A stretch of 64,000 bases of DNA, taken from the NCBI GenBank assembly GCA_032718865.1, contig JALUTQ010000006.1, positions 62,001 through 126,000 on the forward strand, in the 5' to 3' direction. The DNA is from Tilletia caries. Lineage: Eukaryota > Basidiomycota > Exobasidiomycetes > Tilletiales > Tilletiaceae. The position numbers were made by a program, and so were the translations under genes. Under the pieces are notes generated by a model. That model was not told the origin of the DNA. It saw only the letters and a list, made by a program, of their open reading frames with translations, and searched no databases. This document shows positions 21,800 through 32,243 of the stretch, piece by piece (position 1 is the stretch's first letter; each line of letters starts with the position of its first letter).

Positions 21800-22660
21800 A
21801 TGTCCTCGCACGCATCCACCTCGCCGTCTCTGCCTGGCCGTCGTCCCCGCGTTCACCATCAGCAGCACCACGATGACGGTCTGGACGTGCCAACACTCGA
21901 CCCTCGCACACTCGCGACCGTCGCAGAGATGCGCACCATGCGCGAAGACTCCCACGCTCGCTTTGACGCCGTCACAGTTCGATTGACAGCTGTCGAGCAG
22001 CAACACCAGCATCGGCCAGAGCGCGGCGAACCGGTCGACAACTCCGTCGGCATCGACCCTGCGGCCACCGTCGACCACGGCCGCCGGACATCGATCGCGC
22101 CGATTCACCCTCCCCCTGATCGGAACCGCGCATCGGCCGACACTGCTTGGAGCCCCGCTCTCCTTGACGACCGGTTCGTGACCACCTCTCGCGGCCCGAC
22201 TCGTCCTCGTCCTGCCCACCCCCCTATCACCCCTCGTCAACCACCATCCAACATCCCTTCCGCCCCAACCACCTCACCATACGGATCGATTCCCTTGGCT
22301 CGCTACCGGTCGCTACCAGGAGCAGAGCAAGGCAGGATCAAGAAGGCGCTCGGTCGAGTCAGTTTGTCGTTGGAGCATATCCTCGGCTCCGCCGACACCG
22401 CCGCCGACGACGATCCACCGGACGAGGACGAGGTTCTCGACGGCCATCCACCACCGCGAGTCCCCCTCGTCCGCGCCTCAAACATCCGACTCGGCATGGA
22501 CCCCGAGACTGGCAAAGAAGTCTACGTCCCGTTCAGCTCCGACCTCCGTCCTCTACTACACGCTCGACGTCCTCCAATTGCCCTACTTCGAGCAATTTTG
22601 GCTGCACGAGAGCGAGGCGGTCACGAAGAGGAATCGGGTTCGTGTGGGACAGGTTGTTAG
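21800..22660 (+). CDS. gag-like protein of the tandem LTR element, unit 1
   Basis: The ATG at 21800 (MSSHASTSPSLPGRRPRV) opens a 286-aa frame. It has an N-terminal disordered part, a heptad-like helix (ATVAEMRTMREDSHARFDAVT, then VRLTAVEQQ), a Pro-rich linker, and a second conserved block (RYRSLPGAEQGRIKKALGRV, ETGKEVYVPFSSDLRP). After that, another frame looks more protein-like (LDVLQLPYFEQFWLHESEAV), so the natural gag probably continued and is frameshifted here. No zinc knuckle or pol motif follows up to the next LTR, although capsid-like phrases (ADLPPSQIIKDRALYQLPQ) occur near 22950. It would supply or mimic capsid for packaging. Confidence 0.6.
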   Translation: MSSHASTSPSLPGRRPRVHHQQHHDDGLDVPTLDPRTLATVAEMRTMREDSHARFDAVTVRLTAVEQQHQHRPERGEPVDNSVGIDPAATVDHGRRTSIAPIHPPPDRNRASADTAWSPALLDDRFVTTSRGPTRPRPAHPPITPRQPPSNIPSAPTTSPYGSIPLARYRSLPGAEQGRIKKALGRVSLSLEHILGSADTAADDDPPDEDEVLDGHPPPRVPLVRASNIRLGMDPETGKEVYVPFSSDLRPLLHARRPPIALLRAILAARERGGHEEESGSCGTGC

Positions 22661-23314
22661 GATGATGCTGTTGCAGTTACGAGTGCAGGAGTCTCTACGT
22701 CCCCTACGCATTCGACGCACTTTAAAACCATCCCCTCGAAGGCCTGCTATTCGACTCCTTCGGCTGCGCCCTCTCCCACAACGCCGCCCTCATGACAACC
22801 CGGCAAGACATCGCCCTCCTCACCTTCGCCACCTTTAAGACCGTTTCCGACCACGGCGGCTACTCTCTCCCCTGATACCTCGACCCCTTACACCTCTTCT
22901 TCCCAAACACGGCGGCCTATCACGACGTGCATCATCAGATGCTTGGACGACGCTGCCGACCTGCCGCCCTCCCAGATCATCAAGGACCGGGCTCTGTATC
23001 AGCTGCCGCAGCGCGCCGACAGTCTCTCGTCGGCTCTGACTCCTCTCGCTCGGCGGCGAGCACCCCTGCGGGTGTGCAGGGACATCATCGGCCACAGCCC
23101 ACTCATTCCGGTACTGGCTACTGGTCTTTCTCTCTTGCCTCCATTTCACGCCACCCTTGACCCTTGCCTCCGATTCACACAGCCTCCCTTCCCTGCCCGT
23201 CCTGGCCATGCGTTCATTCTATGCGCACGTAGCCATTCTTCTCTCTTCTCCCATACCCGCAGCAGTTCCCAGTCTCGATCACGACTAGGGACAGTCGTCT
23301 TTTTTGGGGCGGCA

Positions 23315-23592
23315 TGTGCTGGATGGGACCACGTGGCTCCACTATCTTATCTCCTTTCCTTATCTTTCTTTCCCTTTCACTCTCACGCATACCGCATAGC
23401 AACATCACCTCCACCTCTCTCCACTTTTTCCCACGTCACACTTTTCCCTCGCTCTCATCGTTACCCTTCTCGAGCTCATCATTGTACTTAGTTCTTTCCC
23501 TTGTCATATATTCACTCTTCATTCTCTGCATCTTGCACATTACGGTTCTACAGGCTCCCTCTACTGGCTCCCTACAAAGGCTCGCTAGTATA
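23315..23592 (+). repeat. LTR 2 (shared middle LTR)
   Basis: 278 bp; it differs from LTR 1 by one extra T in a T run near 23428. It serves as 3' LTR of the first unit and 5' LTR of the second. Confidence 0.9.
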
Positions 23593-23999
23593 TGGTGATG
23601 AGAGGATTCTCTTGCTGACCATCGACCCGACGATCCTCAGCAGCCCACGACGATCACAACTTCCAAGTTCTCTCGTCGAGACACCAACTACTCCAGACCG
23701 CCCCAGCTCTCGCTCCGGCCCTCTACTCTTCTCCGTCGCCAACGTCGAGCCTCTCTTTGACCCTCGCACGTTCCCGACTCTCCTCCTTCGCACTACGTCT
23801 CTCTACTCTACTCCTTCTCTTATCTACCTCTTTCTTTCTTCCTTCCTCAAGCATCAAGACCTCCAGACATCTTCTTCGTCGTGCGAGACGTCCATACTCC
23901 TATCGCGAGTCCCCCTTGTCTGCGCGCTCGCTAACGATCTCAGCGAGGGACCTCTCGACCTCGACCTCGACCTCAAGAGTCCAGACCGCCAGATCGACA

Positions 24000-24858
24000 T
24001 GTCCTCGCACGCATCCACCTCGCCGTCTCTGCCTGGCCGTCGTCCCCGCGTTCACCATCAGCAGCACCACGATGACGGTCTGGACGTGCCAACACTCGAC
24101 CCTCGCACACTCGCGACCGTCGCAGAGATGCGCACCATGCGCGAAGACTCCCACGCTCGCTTTGACGCCGTCACAGTTCGATTGACAGCTGTCGAGCAGC
24201 AACACCAGCATCGGCCAGAGCGCGGCGAACCGGTCGACAACTCCGTCGGCATCGACCCTGCGGCCACCGTCGACCACGGCCGCCGGACATCGATCGCGCC
24301 GATTCACCCTCCCCCTGATCGGAACCGCGCATCGGCCGACACTGCTTGGAGCCCCGCTCTCCTTGACGACCGGTTCGTGACCACCTCTCGCGGCCCGACT
24401 CGTCCTCGTCCTGCCCACCCCCTATCACCCCTCGTCAACCACCATCCAACATCCCTTCCGCCCCAACCACCTCACCATACGGATCGATTCCCTTGGCTCG
24501 CTACCGGTCGCTACCAGGAGCAGAGCAAGGCAGGATCAAGAAGGCGCTCGGTCGAGTCAGTTTGTCGTTGGAGCATATCCTCGGCTCCGCCGACACCGCC
24601 GCCGACGACGATCCACCGGACGAGGACGAGGTTCTCGACGGCCATCCACCACCGCGAGTCCCCCTCGTCCGCGCCTCAAACATCCGACTCGGCATGGACC
24701 CCGAGACTGGCAAAGAAGTCTACGTCCCGTTCAGCTCCGACCTCCGTCCTCTACTACACGCTCGACGTCCTCCAATTGCCCTACTTCGAGCAATTTTGGC
24801 TGCACGAGAGCGAGGCGGTCACGAAGAGGAATCGGGTTCGTGTGGGACAGGTTGTTAG
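24000..24858 (+). pseudogene. gag-like protein, unit 2, frameshifted
   Basis: Same sequence as unit 1, but one C is missing in a C run near 24420, which moves the frame from PRPAHP into an unrelated one; the original frame reopens at about 24493. Near-identity with unit 1 points to recent duplication. Confidence 0.7.
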
Positions 24859-25512
24859 GATGATGCTGTTGCAGTTACGAGTGCAGGAGTCTCTACGTCC
24901 CCTACGCATTCGACGCACTTTAAAACCATCCCCTCGAAGGCCTGCTATTCGACTCCTTCGGCTGCGCCCTCTCCCACAACGCCGCCCTCATGACAACCCG
25001 GCAAGACATCGCCCTCCTCACCTTCGCCACCTTTAAGACCGTCTCCGACCACGGCGGCTACTCTCTCCCCTGATACCTCGACCCCTTACACCTCTTCTTC
25101 CCAAACACGGCGGCCTATCACGACGTGCATCATCAGATGCTTGGACGACGCTGCCGACCTGCCGCCCTCCCAGATCATCAAGGACCGGGCTCTGTATCAG
25201 CTGCCGCAGCGCGCCGACAGTCTCTCGTCGGCTCTGACTCCTCTCGCTCGGCGGCGAGCACCCCTGCGGGTGTGCAGGGACATCATCGGCCACAGCCCAC
25301 TCATTCCGGTACTGGCTACTGGTCTTTCTCTCTTGCCTCCATTTCACGCCACCCTTGACCCTTGCCTCCGATTCACACAGCCTCCCTTCCCTGCCCGTCC
25401 TGGCCATGCGTTCATTCTATGCGCACGTAGCCATTCTTCTCTCTTCTCCCATACCCGCAGCAGTTCCCAGTCTCGATCACGACTAGGGACAGTCGTCTTT
25501 TTTGGGGCGGCA

Positions 25513-25789
25513 TGTGCTGGATGGGACCACGTGGCTCCACTATCTTATCTCCTTTCCTTATCTTTCTTTCCCTTTCACTCTCACGCATACCGCATAGCAA
25601 CATCACCTCCACCTCTCTCCACTTTTCCCACGTCACACTTTTCCCTCGCTCTCATCGTTACCCTTCTCGAGCTCATCATTGTACTTAGTTCTCTCCCTTG
25701 TCATATATTCACTCTTCATTCTCTGCATCTTGCACATTACGGTTCTACAGGCTCCCTCTACTGGCTCCCTACAAAGGCTCGCTAGTATA
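25513..25789 (+). repeat. LTR 3 of the array
   Basis: 277 bp, one T-to-C difference from LTR 1 near 25693; followed by the second GAAAC copy. Confidence 0.9.
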
Positions 25790-25800
25790 GAAACGGGTCG

Positions 25801-26521
25801 CAGGGCTCGGCACGACTACGGGATTTTACGACTATTACAACTATAGCCGCATACGACTATGAGCGACTATAGTCATAACTGATAGTCGCTGATAGTCACA
25901 GTTACGACTATTACTATGACTATGCTCCAGAAAATGTAAGACAATAGTCGCCATAGTCGCTAAAAATCCGGTCTAAAACAGATTTTGCAACTATAGTCGG
26001 ACAATAGCTGGACTTCAAGGCTATAGTCGCAGCAGTCAATGCCGCTATAGTCCGACTATAGTATGTTATGGTCTGACTATAGCTTGGAGTTGTGACTATA
26101 GCCGCAGGCCCGACCGCCACCGCTATAGTCAGACTATGACATCTATTTCCCATGAAACACTATAGCCAGTCATAGTGCGACTATTATCGCTGGATAGTCG
26201 AACCATAGCCTGAAAATATCCAATTTTAGACAATGGAAGGCGACCTACACTATAATTATTTATAGTCTGAAATTTGGCGTGCAACTATAGTGCGAAAATT
26301 ATTGTCCCAAAGTCCGACTATAGTGGCGCACAGGCGTTACAATTTTGGCTATAGTCACACTATAGTGCAAAATTTGGCTGCGCAAAAGCCTGCGACTATA
26401 GTCGACTATGCCACTATAGTCAGACTTGCGACTATGACTATTTCGGATTTTCAAAAAACGCCTACGACTACGACTATGACTATGTCAAAAAACGTGCGAC
26501 TATAGTCGGAGCCGAGCCCTG
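25801..26521. mobile_element. hAT-like non-autonomous element of CGACTATAG repeats, 721 bp
   Basis: 8-bp duplication ACGGGTCG (25793-25800, 26522-26529); inverted ends CAGGGCTCGGC. Most of the interior consists of CGACTATAGTCG-like palindromic motifs, giving strong hairpin potential and much lower GC than its surroundings. No ORF. It is inserted in the Tc1-like transposase frame two bases past the LTR array. A 5'-truncated second copy lies at 55172-55827. Confidence 0.85.
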
Positions 26522-26529
26522 ACGGGTCG

Positions 26530-27292
26530 TGACTCGTGAAGCTGAAGTGTGTATAGGCGCGTTGTCCTGCAAAAAAACTGAGCCCTGTTGCAAGGTCCGA
26601 ATCCAAGGTAGGGCGTTTTCGTTTAGGAGCTCTGTATGTAACGCTGTCGATCTTTCCTTGCGGACACCGGGCAAGTGGCCCATTGTTGTTGCCCTGGACA
26701 GCCCCCCACATCATCACTGACGTATGCCCACTCTTGTAAGTGGGACGTGGGTACTATGCAGTCTGGGTTGAGTTTTTCGGTCGGTCTTCTAAAGTCCGCC
26801 AGAAGTTGAGACGCTGGTCTCATCCGTCCATATGACCCAGCGCCAGTCGTCAACCGTCCAGTTTTTGCGCTCCCGGCAGAACTTGAGTCTGGCCGCTCGG
26901 TTTACGGTTAGAGGGTCTAAGATCGGGTTTCTTTATTGCTTTGTGCTTCCAAAGGCCGATACGGCAGAGGGCACATCGAAGTGAACAGGCCCCGCCAGAG
27001 CCGCTGTGGCGGCCTAACGCCTTAAGAGACTGGCGGCGATCTTTTAGGGCTGAATAGCCTAGCTGCCTAGGGCACGGTGCCCCCTAGGGGTAATTTTGAG
27101 GGGCCGGCCGCATCTGGGAAGTGTCACTAAATCCAGGCCGGCCAGGTGCCTACGAATTGTTGATTGTACCGCGCCGCGTGGAATGTCCAAAATCTCGGCA
27201 ATTTTTCGCTGTGAATAGCTCTGCTTCGACAGGGTGATAAGTAATAACTGATGCCCTAACGATGACAGAAAGCTATTTTCCTCGCATCCCAC
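26530..27292 (-). pseudogene. Tc1-like transposase, N-terminal and catalytic-core part
   Basis: The minus strand has a helix-turn-helix (SYSQRKIAEILDIPRGAVQS, then TIRRHLAG) typical of Tc1 N-termini at 27220-27130 and GRPLKITPRGHRAL just after it. The first catalytic Asp is in WVIWTDET near 26825, and the second is in LQDNAPIHTSASR near 26560. Several stops and frame changes occur between these, so it was already decayed. With both insertions removed (21116-25794 and 25801-26529), the frame runs HTSASRVTTRFLKDNG into the C-terminal part at 21110. Confidence 0.8.
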
Positions 27293-28480
27293 CGGCCTGG
27301 CTTTTGAGTTAGAGTGTTCTCCAGACTTTTTGAGGCCATGAGTTTATAGAAATTACAACATGAACGGGAAATGAAAAGTAGCAAGAAACATACATGCCTT
27401 GATGACTGATGTTGCTTAATGCTTGTTCTGGATATCTTAGACTCGAATTCTCAAAAGGCGTGCTACATGCTGTGACCTGTCAGATGTCGATTGCATACCT
27501 AAAAAATGGCCCGGAAGCACAGTCAATCTAAGGATGAGCACGGAGTAAGCCCCGGAACGGCTTTGCAGGAGCGCCCCGGTTATCCGGGGCCGCACTCCGG
27601 GGGAGCCGGGAGTACGGAGTGAGAATCGGGAGTTTACCTCACCGTTGCCGGAGTACGGAGCTGACTTTTGGGCATTGTAGGAAATTCCCCGGAGTACGGA
27701 GCTGACCTCTGCGCGTTGCAAAAATTCCCCGGAGTACGGAGTAAATACCTGCGAAATGTGACGGAGTACGGAGTTACCCCCGGAGTCCGGGGCGCTCCGG
27801 GACCTCCACATTTTTCTCATAAGAAAAATATTTTCCCATAAACATGAGTATTTTGAGGGTATTTTGGGGTCAATTCTCAAAATTCATTTTTAGAAATCTC
27901 ATCTCGCAGTCTAAATCTTACCGAAACAACTCTTCAAGCGCTCTCAGCCTGTTCTCTTAACCACAGCTGCTACAAGCTTGATCATGAGCATACACATTTC
28001 TGAAATCGTACCATATTTCGAGATTTGTGAGATCATCCCCCGGAGTACGGAGCTCCCCCGGATTATCCGGGCTCCGTAGCTACGGAGTACGGAGTAGACT
28101 TTCTGAAACACTTCATATCCTGACGGAGCACGGAGTAAGTTTTCTCTGGTGCTCCTTATCGTGACGGAGTACGGAGTAAGATGCTGGTGTAACTCTGAAA
28201 AGAGACGGAGCACGGAGCACTACAGAAAATCAGCGGAGCGCCCCGGAGTATGGGCCCCGGAGTACGGAGCACTCCGGGGCGCTCCGGGCTCATCCTTAAT
28301 TCAATCATTCCAATTACATAGACGCCCACCGCGCCTCGCTTTCAGGGTAGCTTCGCTACCCTTCGAGCTCTACGCCATGATTTCCACACAACAGAGATTA
28401 TGAGCAGATAGAACTCCCAAAAGGTGTAATGTAACATGTGTATTCGTACCTGACGGTGCCCACAGGCCGCAGTTGATACA
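27285..28480. repeat. dispersed repeat A, copy 2, split by a hAT-like element
   Basis: Matches 12683-13100 on both sides of the 770-bp insertion, including the palindrome AGGGTAGCTTCGCTACCCT (28344-28362). Its left edge abuts the start of the Tc1-like transposase. Confidence 0.8.
27529..28298. mobile_element. hAT-like non-autonomous element, 770 bp
   Basis: The inverted ends TAAGGATGAGC are flanked by AGTCAATC (27521-27528) and ATTCAATC (28299-28306), an 8-bp duplication with one difference. The empty site is present in repeat A copy 1 near 12919-12950. The interior repeats CGGAGTACGGAG and GGAGCGCCCCGG motifs. Related to the 17644 element. Confidence 0.85.
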
Positions 28481-28576
28481 TCGATATCCACTGATGTGCT
28501 GGCGAGCCAGGCTATCACAAACGAGTAATTACTTAGTTCCGATTGATCATGATCATTTCACTCCGTTCCGTTCCGT

Positions 28577-28602
28577 TCCACTCTCTCTCTCTCTCTCTCT
28601 TT
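28577..28602. repeat. CT microsatellite
   Basis: Pure (CT)n tract between TTCCGTTCCGTTCCA and TTTCGATCGATCG. Confidence 0.9.
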
Positions 28603-28879
28603 CGATCGATCGCTCCACGTTTCCTTTCCCACTCTGCCTCCAGATCGTTACGCAACGGCATGGCAGCCGGCTCTTCTCTTTTCTCTTCTTCTCACGCCTC
28701 GGCTTCTCTCTTCTTCCTTCTGCTTCTCTCATTTCCATAAATGCCGAGTTCCCTTTGTACCTCATAAGCGAATCCACTAGCCTTTTCCACTAGAACATCA
28801 CTGACTTTATTGTCCAGTCTCAGGTGAATTACTCCGCTCCCGCATAACTGACGGCTGACGCCTATCGCGCCTCGCTCTC

Positions 28880-28898
28880 AGGGTAGCTTCGCTACCCT
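28880..28898. repeat. isolated 19-bp palindrome of repeat A
   Basis: AGGGTAGCTTCGCTACCCT in the same GCGCCTCGCTCTC...TCGAGCTCTCCGC context as in repeat A, but without the rest of that repeat. Confidence 0.85.
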
Positions 28899-28935
28899 TC
28901 GAGCTCTCCGCTGTGGTTTGTCACACATGACGTAT

Positions 28936-29101
28936 ATGATGAGCGGATGAGCGGATGGGCGGATGAGCGGATGAGCGGATGAGCGGATGAGCGGATGAGC
29001 GGATGAGCGGATGAGCGGATGAGCGGATGAGCGGATGAGCGGATGAGCGGATGAGCGGATGAGCGGATGAGCGGATGAGCGGATGAGCGGATGAGCGGAT
29101 T
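28936..29101. repeat. 8-bp minisatellite (GAGCGGAT)n
   Basis: About twenty copies of ATGAGCGG, one variant (ATGGGCGG). It directly follows the isolated repeat A palindrome. Confidence 0.95.
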
Positions 29102-29119
29102 AGTATCTCAATCACCTGA

Positions 29120-29558
29120 GGCCCTGATCAGTTGCGAGCGCGCCCACTTTGAAAAATGAGCGCGCGCTCTGTGGGCCGACATGAGGGGCGCGAATGTTCA
29201 GTTTCTCATTTTTAGGGCCGGCGGCCCAGAATTTCCAGAGCGCGCTCACTCACAATTCTCGCGCTCTCTGGGCCGACCTCTCGAGCTCGGCCCACAAAGC
29301 GCGCGCCCTCGCGACCGCTCTAAAAATTACAACCACGTTACACCGCCATTGTAATCCAAATGAGAAGAAATACAAAGTCACAAAATGAGATAGCAAAAGC
29401 CGTCCCGGTCAAAAGCAGAACCCACTTCCCAGCGCGAGGGCTGCTCAGTTGCCAGCCCGCGCCCTATGAGCGCATATTTTCAGAGCGCGGCGCGAGGGGC
29501 TCGCGCCCAGTGGGTTGAGCGCCAAAATCAGGGCGCGCGCTCGCAACTGATCAGGGCC
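29120..29558. mobile_element. GC-rich TIR element, 439 bp
   Basis: Inverted ends GGCCCTGATCAGTTGCGAGC (29120) and the reverse complement ending at 29558; the interior is full of GCGCGCGCTC motifs. No convincing target duplication. Confidence 0.65.
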
Positions 29559-30184
29559 TGATAGAATCGCGCTCAGTGTGTGAGTGTATTCGTTCTTGCA
29601 AGATTTTTCGGAAAGGTCAGAAAATAAGCAATGCTGCCCGCGATGAATGTTGATGCATGCAGCATGCACTATGCTGTATGCAGCATGAATGCATACAGTT
29701 GACTCTCTCTAATCCCATGCCCTATAACCCCATAACCTGTCGAGATTCCATAAATTTCTGGAGAAGGAGGTTGGTTCTATGGCAATTTGGGCTGAAGCCA
29801 TACCCATAACTCCTTCAATCCCATAATTTTGAGGGCGAGATTTCGGTATGGTTTCGACAGAGAAAAGCCTCGCAACACCGTGTTGCGGAGTTTCCGGACA
29901 CCCGCCGCACCGTGTTGCGAGCTAGCCGCACGGTGTCGCGAGTTCGCCACACGGTGTCGCGAGACTGGATTTCCGCAGAAATGGTCACGTGACTGGCCAG
30001 CCACGTGCTTTTTCCTCTGCCCAATCCCATACTCTCTCAAACCCATACTCGTGTCACGATCACTTGGCTGCGCCCCCTCATTTCCCACCTTTGAGCCCCT
30101 ATCACACATGTAGTCCCATCCTTCACCCTCATTTGCTTGCAATACGACGACCATCAGAGATTCAGAACAAGTAAGCGTTACAAT

Positions 30185-30196
30185 TGGTAGCTCCGC
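30185..30196 (+). promoter_or_regulatory. tRNA primer-binding site of the TR-GAG element
   Basis: TGGTAGCTCCGC, two bases downstream of the 5' LTR, complementary to a tRNA 3' end of the form GCGGAGCTACCA. The Ty3 element at 45575-52586 has the same site at 52168-52179. Confidence 0.7.
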
Positions 30197-30366
30197 ACCT
30201 TCGTCAATAGACAGGACCCACTCAGGCATTGCCTAGGAATCGCGGTTTGACCGCAGACGAACCGTACGACACGACAACGAACGAGTCACGACAACAAGAC
30301 ATCACGAAGCAATCAACCAGGCCACACACACACTCCTTTCACCAGCACCAGCCTTCGACTTTGGAC

Positions 30367-31608
30367 ATGAGCAGCCCACCCCCGTCGTTTCAGCTAGGAT
30401 CCGGCACAGGCAGCCGACGCGTGCCGTCGACCTTGACGAGACCCGGACTTCGTAGCGCCAGCGCCAGCGCCAGCAGCAACAGGCCTCCCGTAACCTCCAC
30501 GCCCTTCGTTGCCGCAGGAACCGGCAGAGCCCTCCCCCCTACCACAGCCTCTCCCCGCACCTTCGCCGAGCTCTCGACCGCGCACGAAAGCTCGACAGCG
30601 GATCTTCACCGCGGCGCTAAACGAAGCGAGCCCAACTACGTCCAAGGGACCGACAACACCGTCCGAGCCGGCCCCGAGTCGGCCCAACAGGCCGAAGACC
30701 GAACACTGGATCGTATCGAGGTTGCCAGTGCCCGACTGGCCCACCAGTCTCAGGAGAACATCGCCGCCATCACCAAGATGTTCCAAGAGCAGCTTCGCGT
30801 CATGCAGCAGCAACACGAGGAGCGCATCCAGGCTATGCTCGCGCAGGATCGCCTACGTACGTCGGAAACGTCAAGCCCGACCACTCATGCGGCCAATCGA
30901 CTCAACCAGTCCCGCCGATCGAATGCAGCGCGCGTCTTCCTCGGCGCGGAAGACCAAACGACCCACGAGCAGCTTCCTCACGATCGGACGGATGTGCCTC
31001 CTCACCTCGCACCTCACCACGACCTTTTGAACCCATTGGCGACACCAGGACGCGCACACTTGACGGCCGGGGCTTCCGAGCGTCTTCGTCCCAGGCGATT
31101 CACGCCGGCCAAGCCAAGCGACATCGGCCTATACGAGCCGGATAAAGGGCGAGACATCTTCAGCTGGTGGCGCGGAGTAATTCAGTATCAAGCCTATTCG
31201 GGCACTACGGAGGCCGAGGTCTTCTCTGGCCTGCCCGGCTGTTTCTCCAAGTGGCCTCGGCAGTGGTTGGACGAACTGGTGCCTCGCCCGGCGACGTTGA
31301 AGGAATTCCGCAATCGTGCGTTCCAGGCTTTCATGCACGACGCTACGCTGGTGCAGGACGATGTCGACCACCGCAAGTTCAAGCCTGACGAGGAATCTCT
31401 GGAGACATATCTCTCCGACAAGTACAAGCTGGTTTCGGAGCTGCAGGTGGCCAAGGCAATGGCTGCAGGTCATACGGACTTCGACAACCCAAATCCGGAG
31501 GCAGCGCGGATCCTCATGACGGTCAAGGACGCGATTCAGACGGTCCACAACGGCCTTCCGGCGGACTGGCGCACCCTGCTCAACGTCTATCGCCAAGAGG
31601 ACGATTAG
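30367..31608 (+). CDS. gag (capsid-like part) of the TR-GAG element
   Basis: The ATG at 30367 (MSSPPPSFQLGSGTGSRR) gives 413 aa to TAG 31606-31608. Residues 1-120 are Ser/Pro/Thr-rich. A coiled coil around 125-170 (LAHQSQENIAAITKMFQEQL) is followed by a capsid-like alpha-helical domain ~250-413, with FSWWRGVIQYQAYSG, FSKWPRQWLDELV, FRNRAFQAFM and ETYLSDKYKLV as in Ty3/Ty1-type gag capsids. The reading frame does not end naturally: the same frame continues past the TAG into the zinc-knuckle segment. Confidence 0.75.
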   Translation: MSSPPPSFQLGSGTGSRRVPSTLTRPGLRSASASASSNRPPVTSTPFVAAGTGRALPPTTASPRTFAELSTAHESSTADLHRGAKRSEPNYVQGTDNTVRAGPESAQQAEDRTLDRIEVASARLAHQSQENIAAITKMFQEQLRVMQQQHEERIQAMLAQDRLRTSETSSPTTHAANRLNQSRRSNAARVFLGAEDQTTHEQLPHDRTDVPPHLAPHHDLLNPLATPGRAHLTAGASERLRPRRFTPAKPSDIGLYEPDKGRDIFSWWRGVIQYQAYSGTTEAEVFSGLPGCFSKWPRQWLDELVPRPATLKEFRNRAFQAFMHDATLVQDDVDHRKFKPDEESLETYLSDKYKLVSELQVAKAMAAGHTDFDNPNPEAARILMTVKDAIQTVHNGLPADWRTLLNVYRQEDD

Positions 31609-32243
31609 CCGGCATACCGGTCCCAGCTTCTTGGAAACGAGCGGCAGACAAGAGAAGCCATTGCTGTGTTTTCGGGAAACACACAGGCACGCAAGACACG
31701 CGAGGAAGTAACACTCGCGAGCGTCAAAATCGATACAGCCATCCACGACAACGGATGGAAACCGGCACCCCAAAGCATTCGCACGTACGGACAACCAACA
31801 CCCGCAAGCTCGGACAGCTCGGTAAGGAAGAAGGACAGGGAGGAGCACCTGTGCTATCACTGCCACGAAGCAGGGCATTTCAAGTACGAGTGCCCTCGGC
31901 GCGAGGAAGACATCAAGCACGTGCGGGCGATTCTGGCGACGATGGAGGACACCGACCACCGCAACATCGATTCCCACGTAGTCAAGAAGGTACGCATGAC
32001 GACGGATCAGCCGTCTCGTCCTGGAGCTCCGGTGGCGACGGCCTGGTACGCGTCGCTCGAGGAACGCACATCACCAGAGACGACATCGACGAGCCCGCGC
32101 GCGTGGTGCACGAAAGGAAGGCTTACGTCTCGTCAGACGTCGGCAACTCGCCACCCCTTTCGCCCATCCACTGGAAGTACGGCGGCCCCACCATCACAGC
32201 ATCGTACACTGCCGGCTACGAGAGCGACTCCGACTCGGACTAA
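31609..32243 (+). CDS. gag nucleocapsid segment behind an in-frame UAG
   Basis: In the same frame as the capsid, PAYRSQLLGNERQTREAIAV continues to CYHCHEAGHFKYEC, a CX2CX4HX4C zinc knuckle (31853-31894) for RNA packaging. Near 32040 the protein-like frame changes (+2) to THITRDDIDEPARVVHE and ends TAGYESDSDSD at TAA 32241-32243. The UAG could be a simple nonsense mutation or a readthrough site between capsid and nucleocapsid; one sequence cannot tell. Confidence 0.6.

Larger units (their letters stand above)
21116..25789 (+). mobile_element. gag-only LTR retroelement in tandem: LTR-internal-LTR-internal-LTR
   Basis: Three LTRs of 277-278 bp, starting TGTGCTGGATGG and ending GCTAGTATA, enclose two internal regions of 1922 and 1920 bp. 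The whole array has one 5-bp target duplication, GAAAC (21111-21115 and 25790-25794). A primer-binding-like TGGTGATGAGAGG follows LTR 1 and LTR 2 directly; TTTTTTGGGGCGGCA precedes LTRs 2 and 3 as a likely polypurine tract. The internal parts differ by a few substitutions and two one-base losses in C runs. There is no protease, reverse transcriptase or integrase, so it is non-autonomous. Confidence 0.9.

Noticed and set aside
21372..25636. Minus-strand and overlapping frames inside the LTR array (for example basic Arg-rich ones)
   Set aside because: They are shadows of the gag-coding strand, duplicated with it, with no start context or domain.
28936..29101. Regular short repeats that could be read as a CRISPR array
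   Set aside because: Units are 8 bp in uninterrupted tandem with no spacers; it is a minisatellite, and the sequence is eukaryotic.
28921..29115. Repeat protein IRSSAHPL on the minus strand of the minisatellite
   Set aside because: Pure translation of the 8-bp repeat (period 24), no flanking coding sequence.
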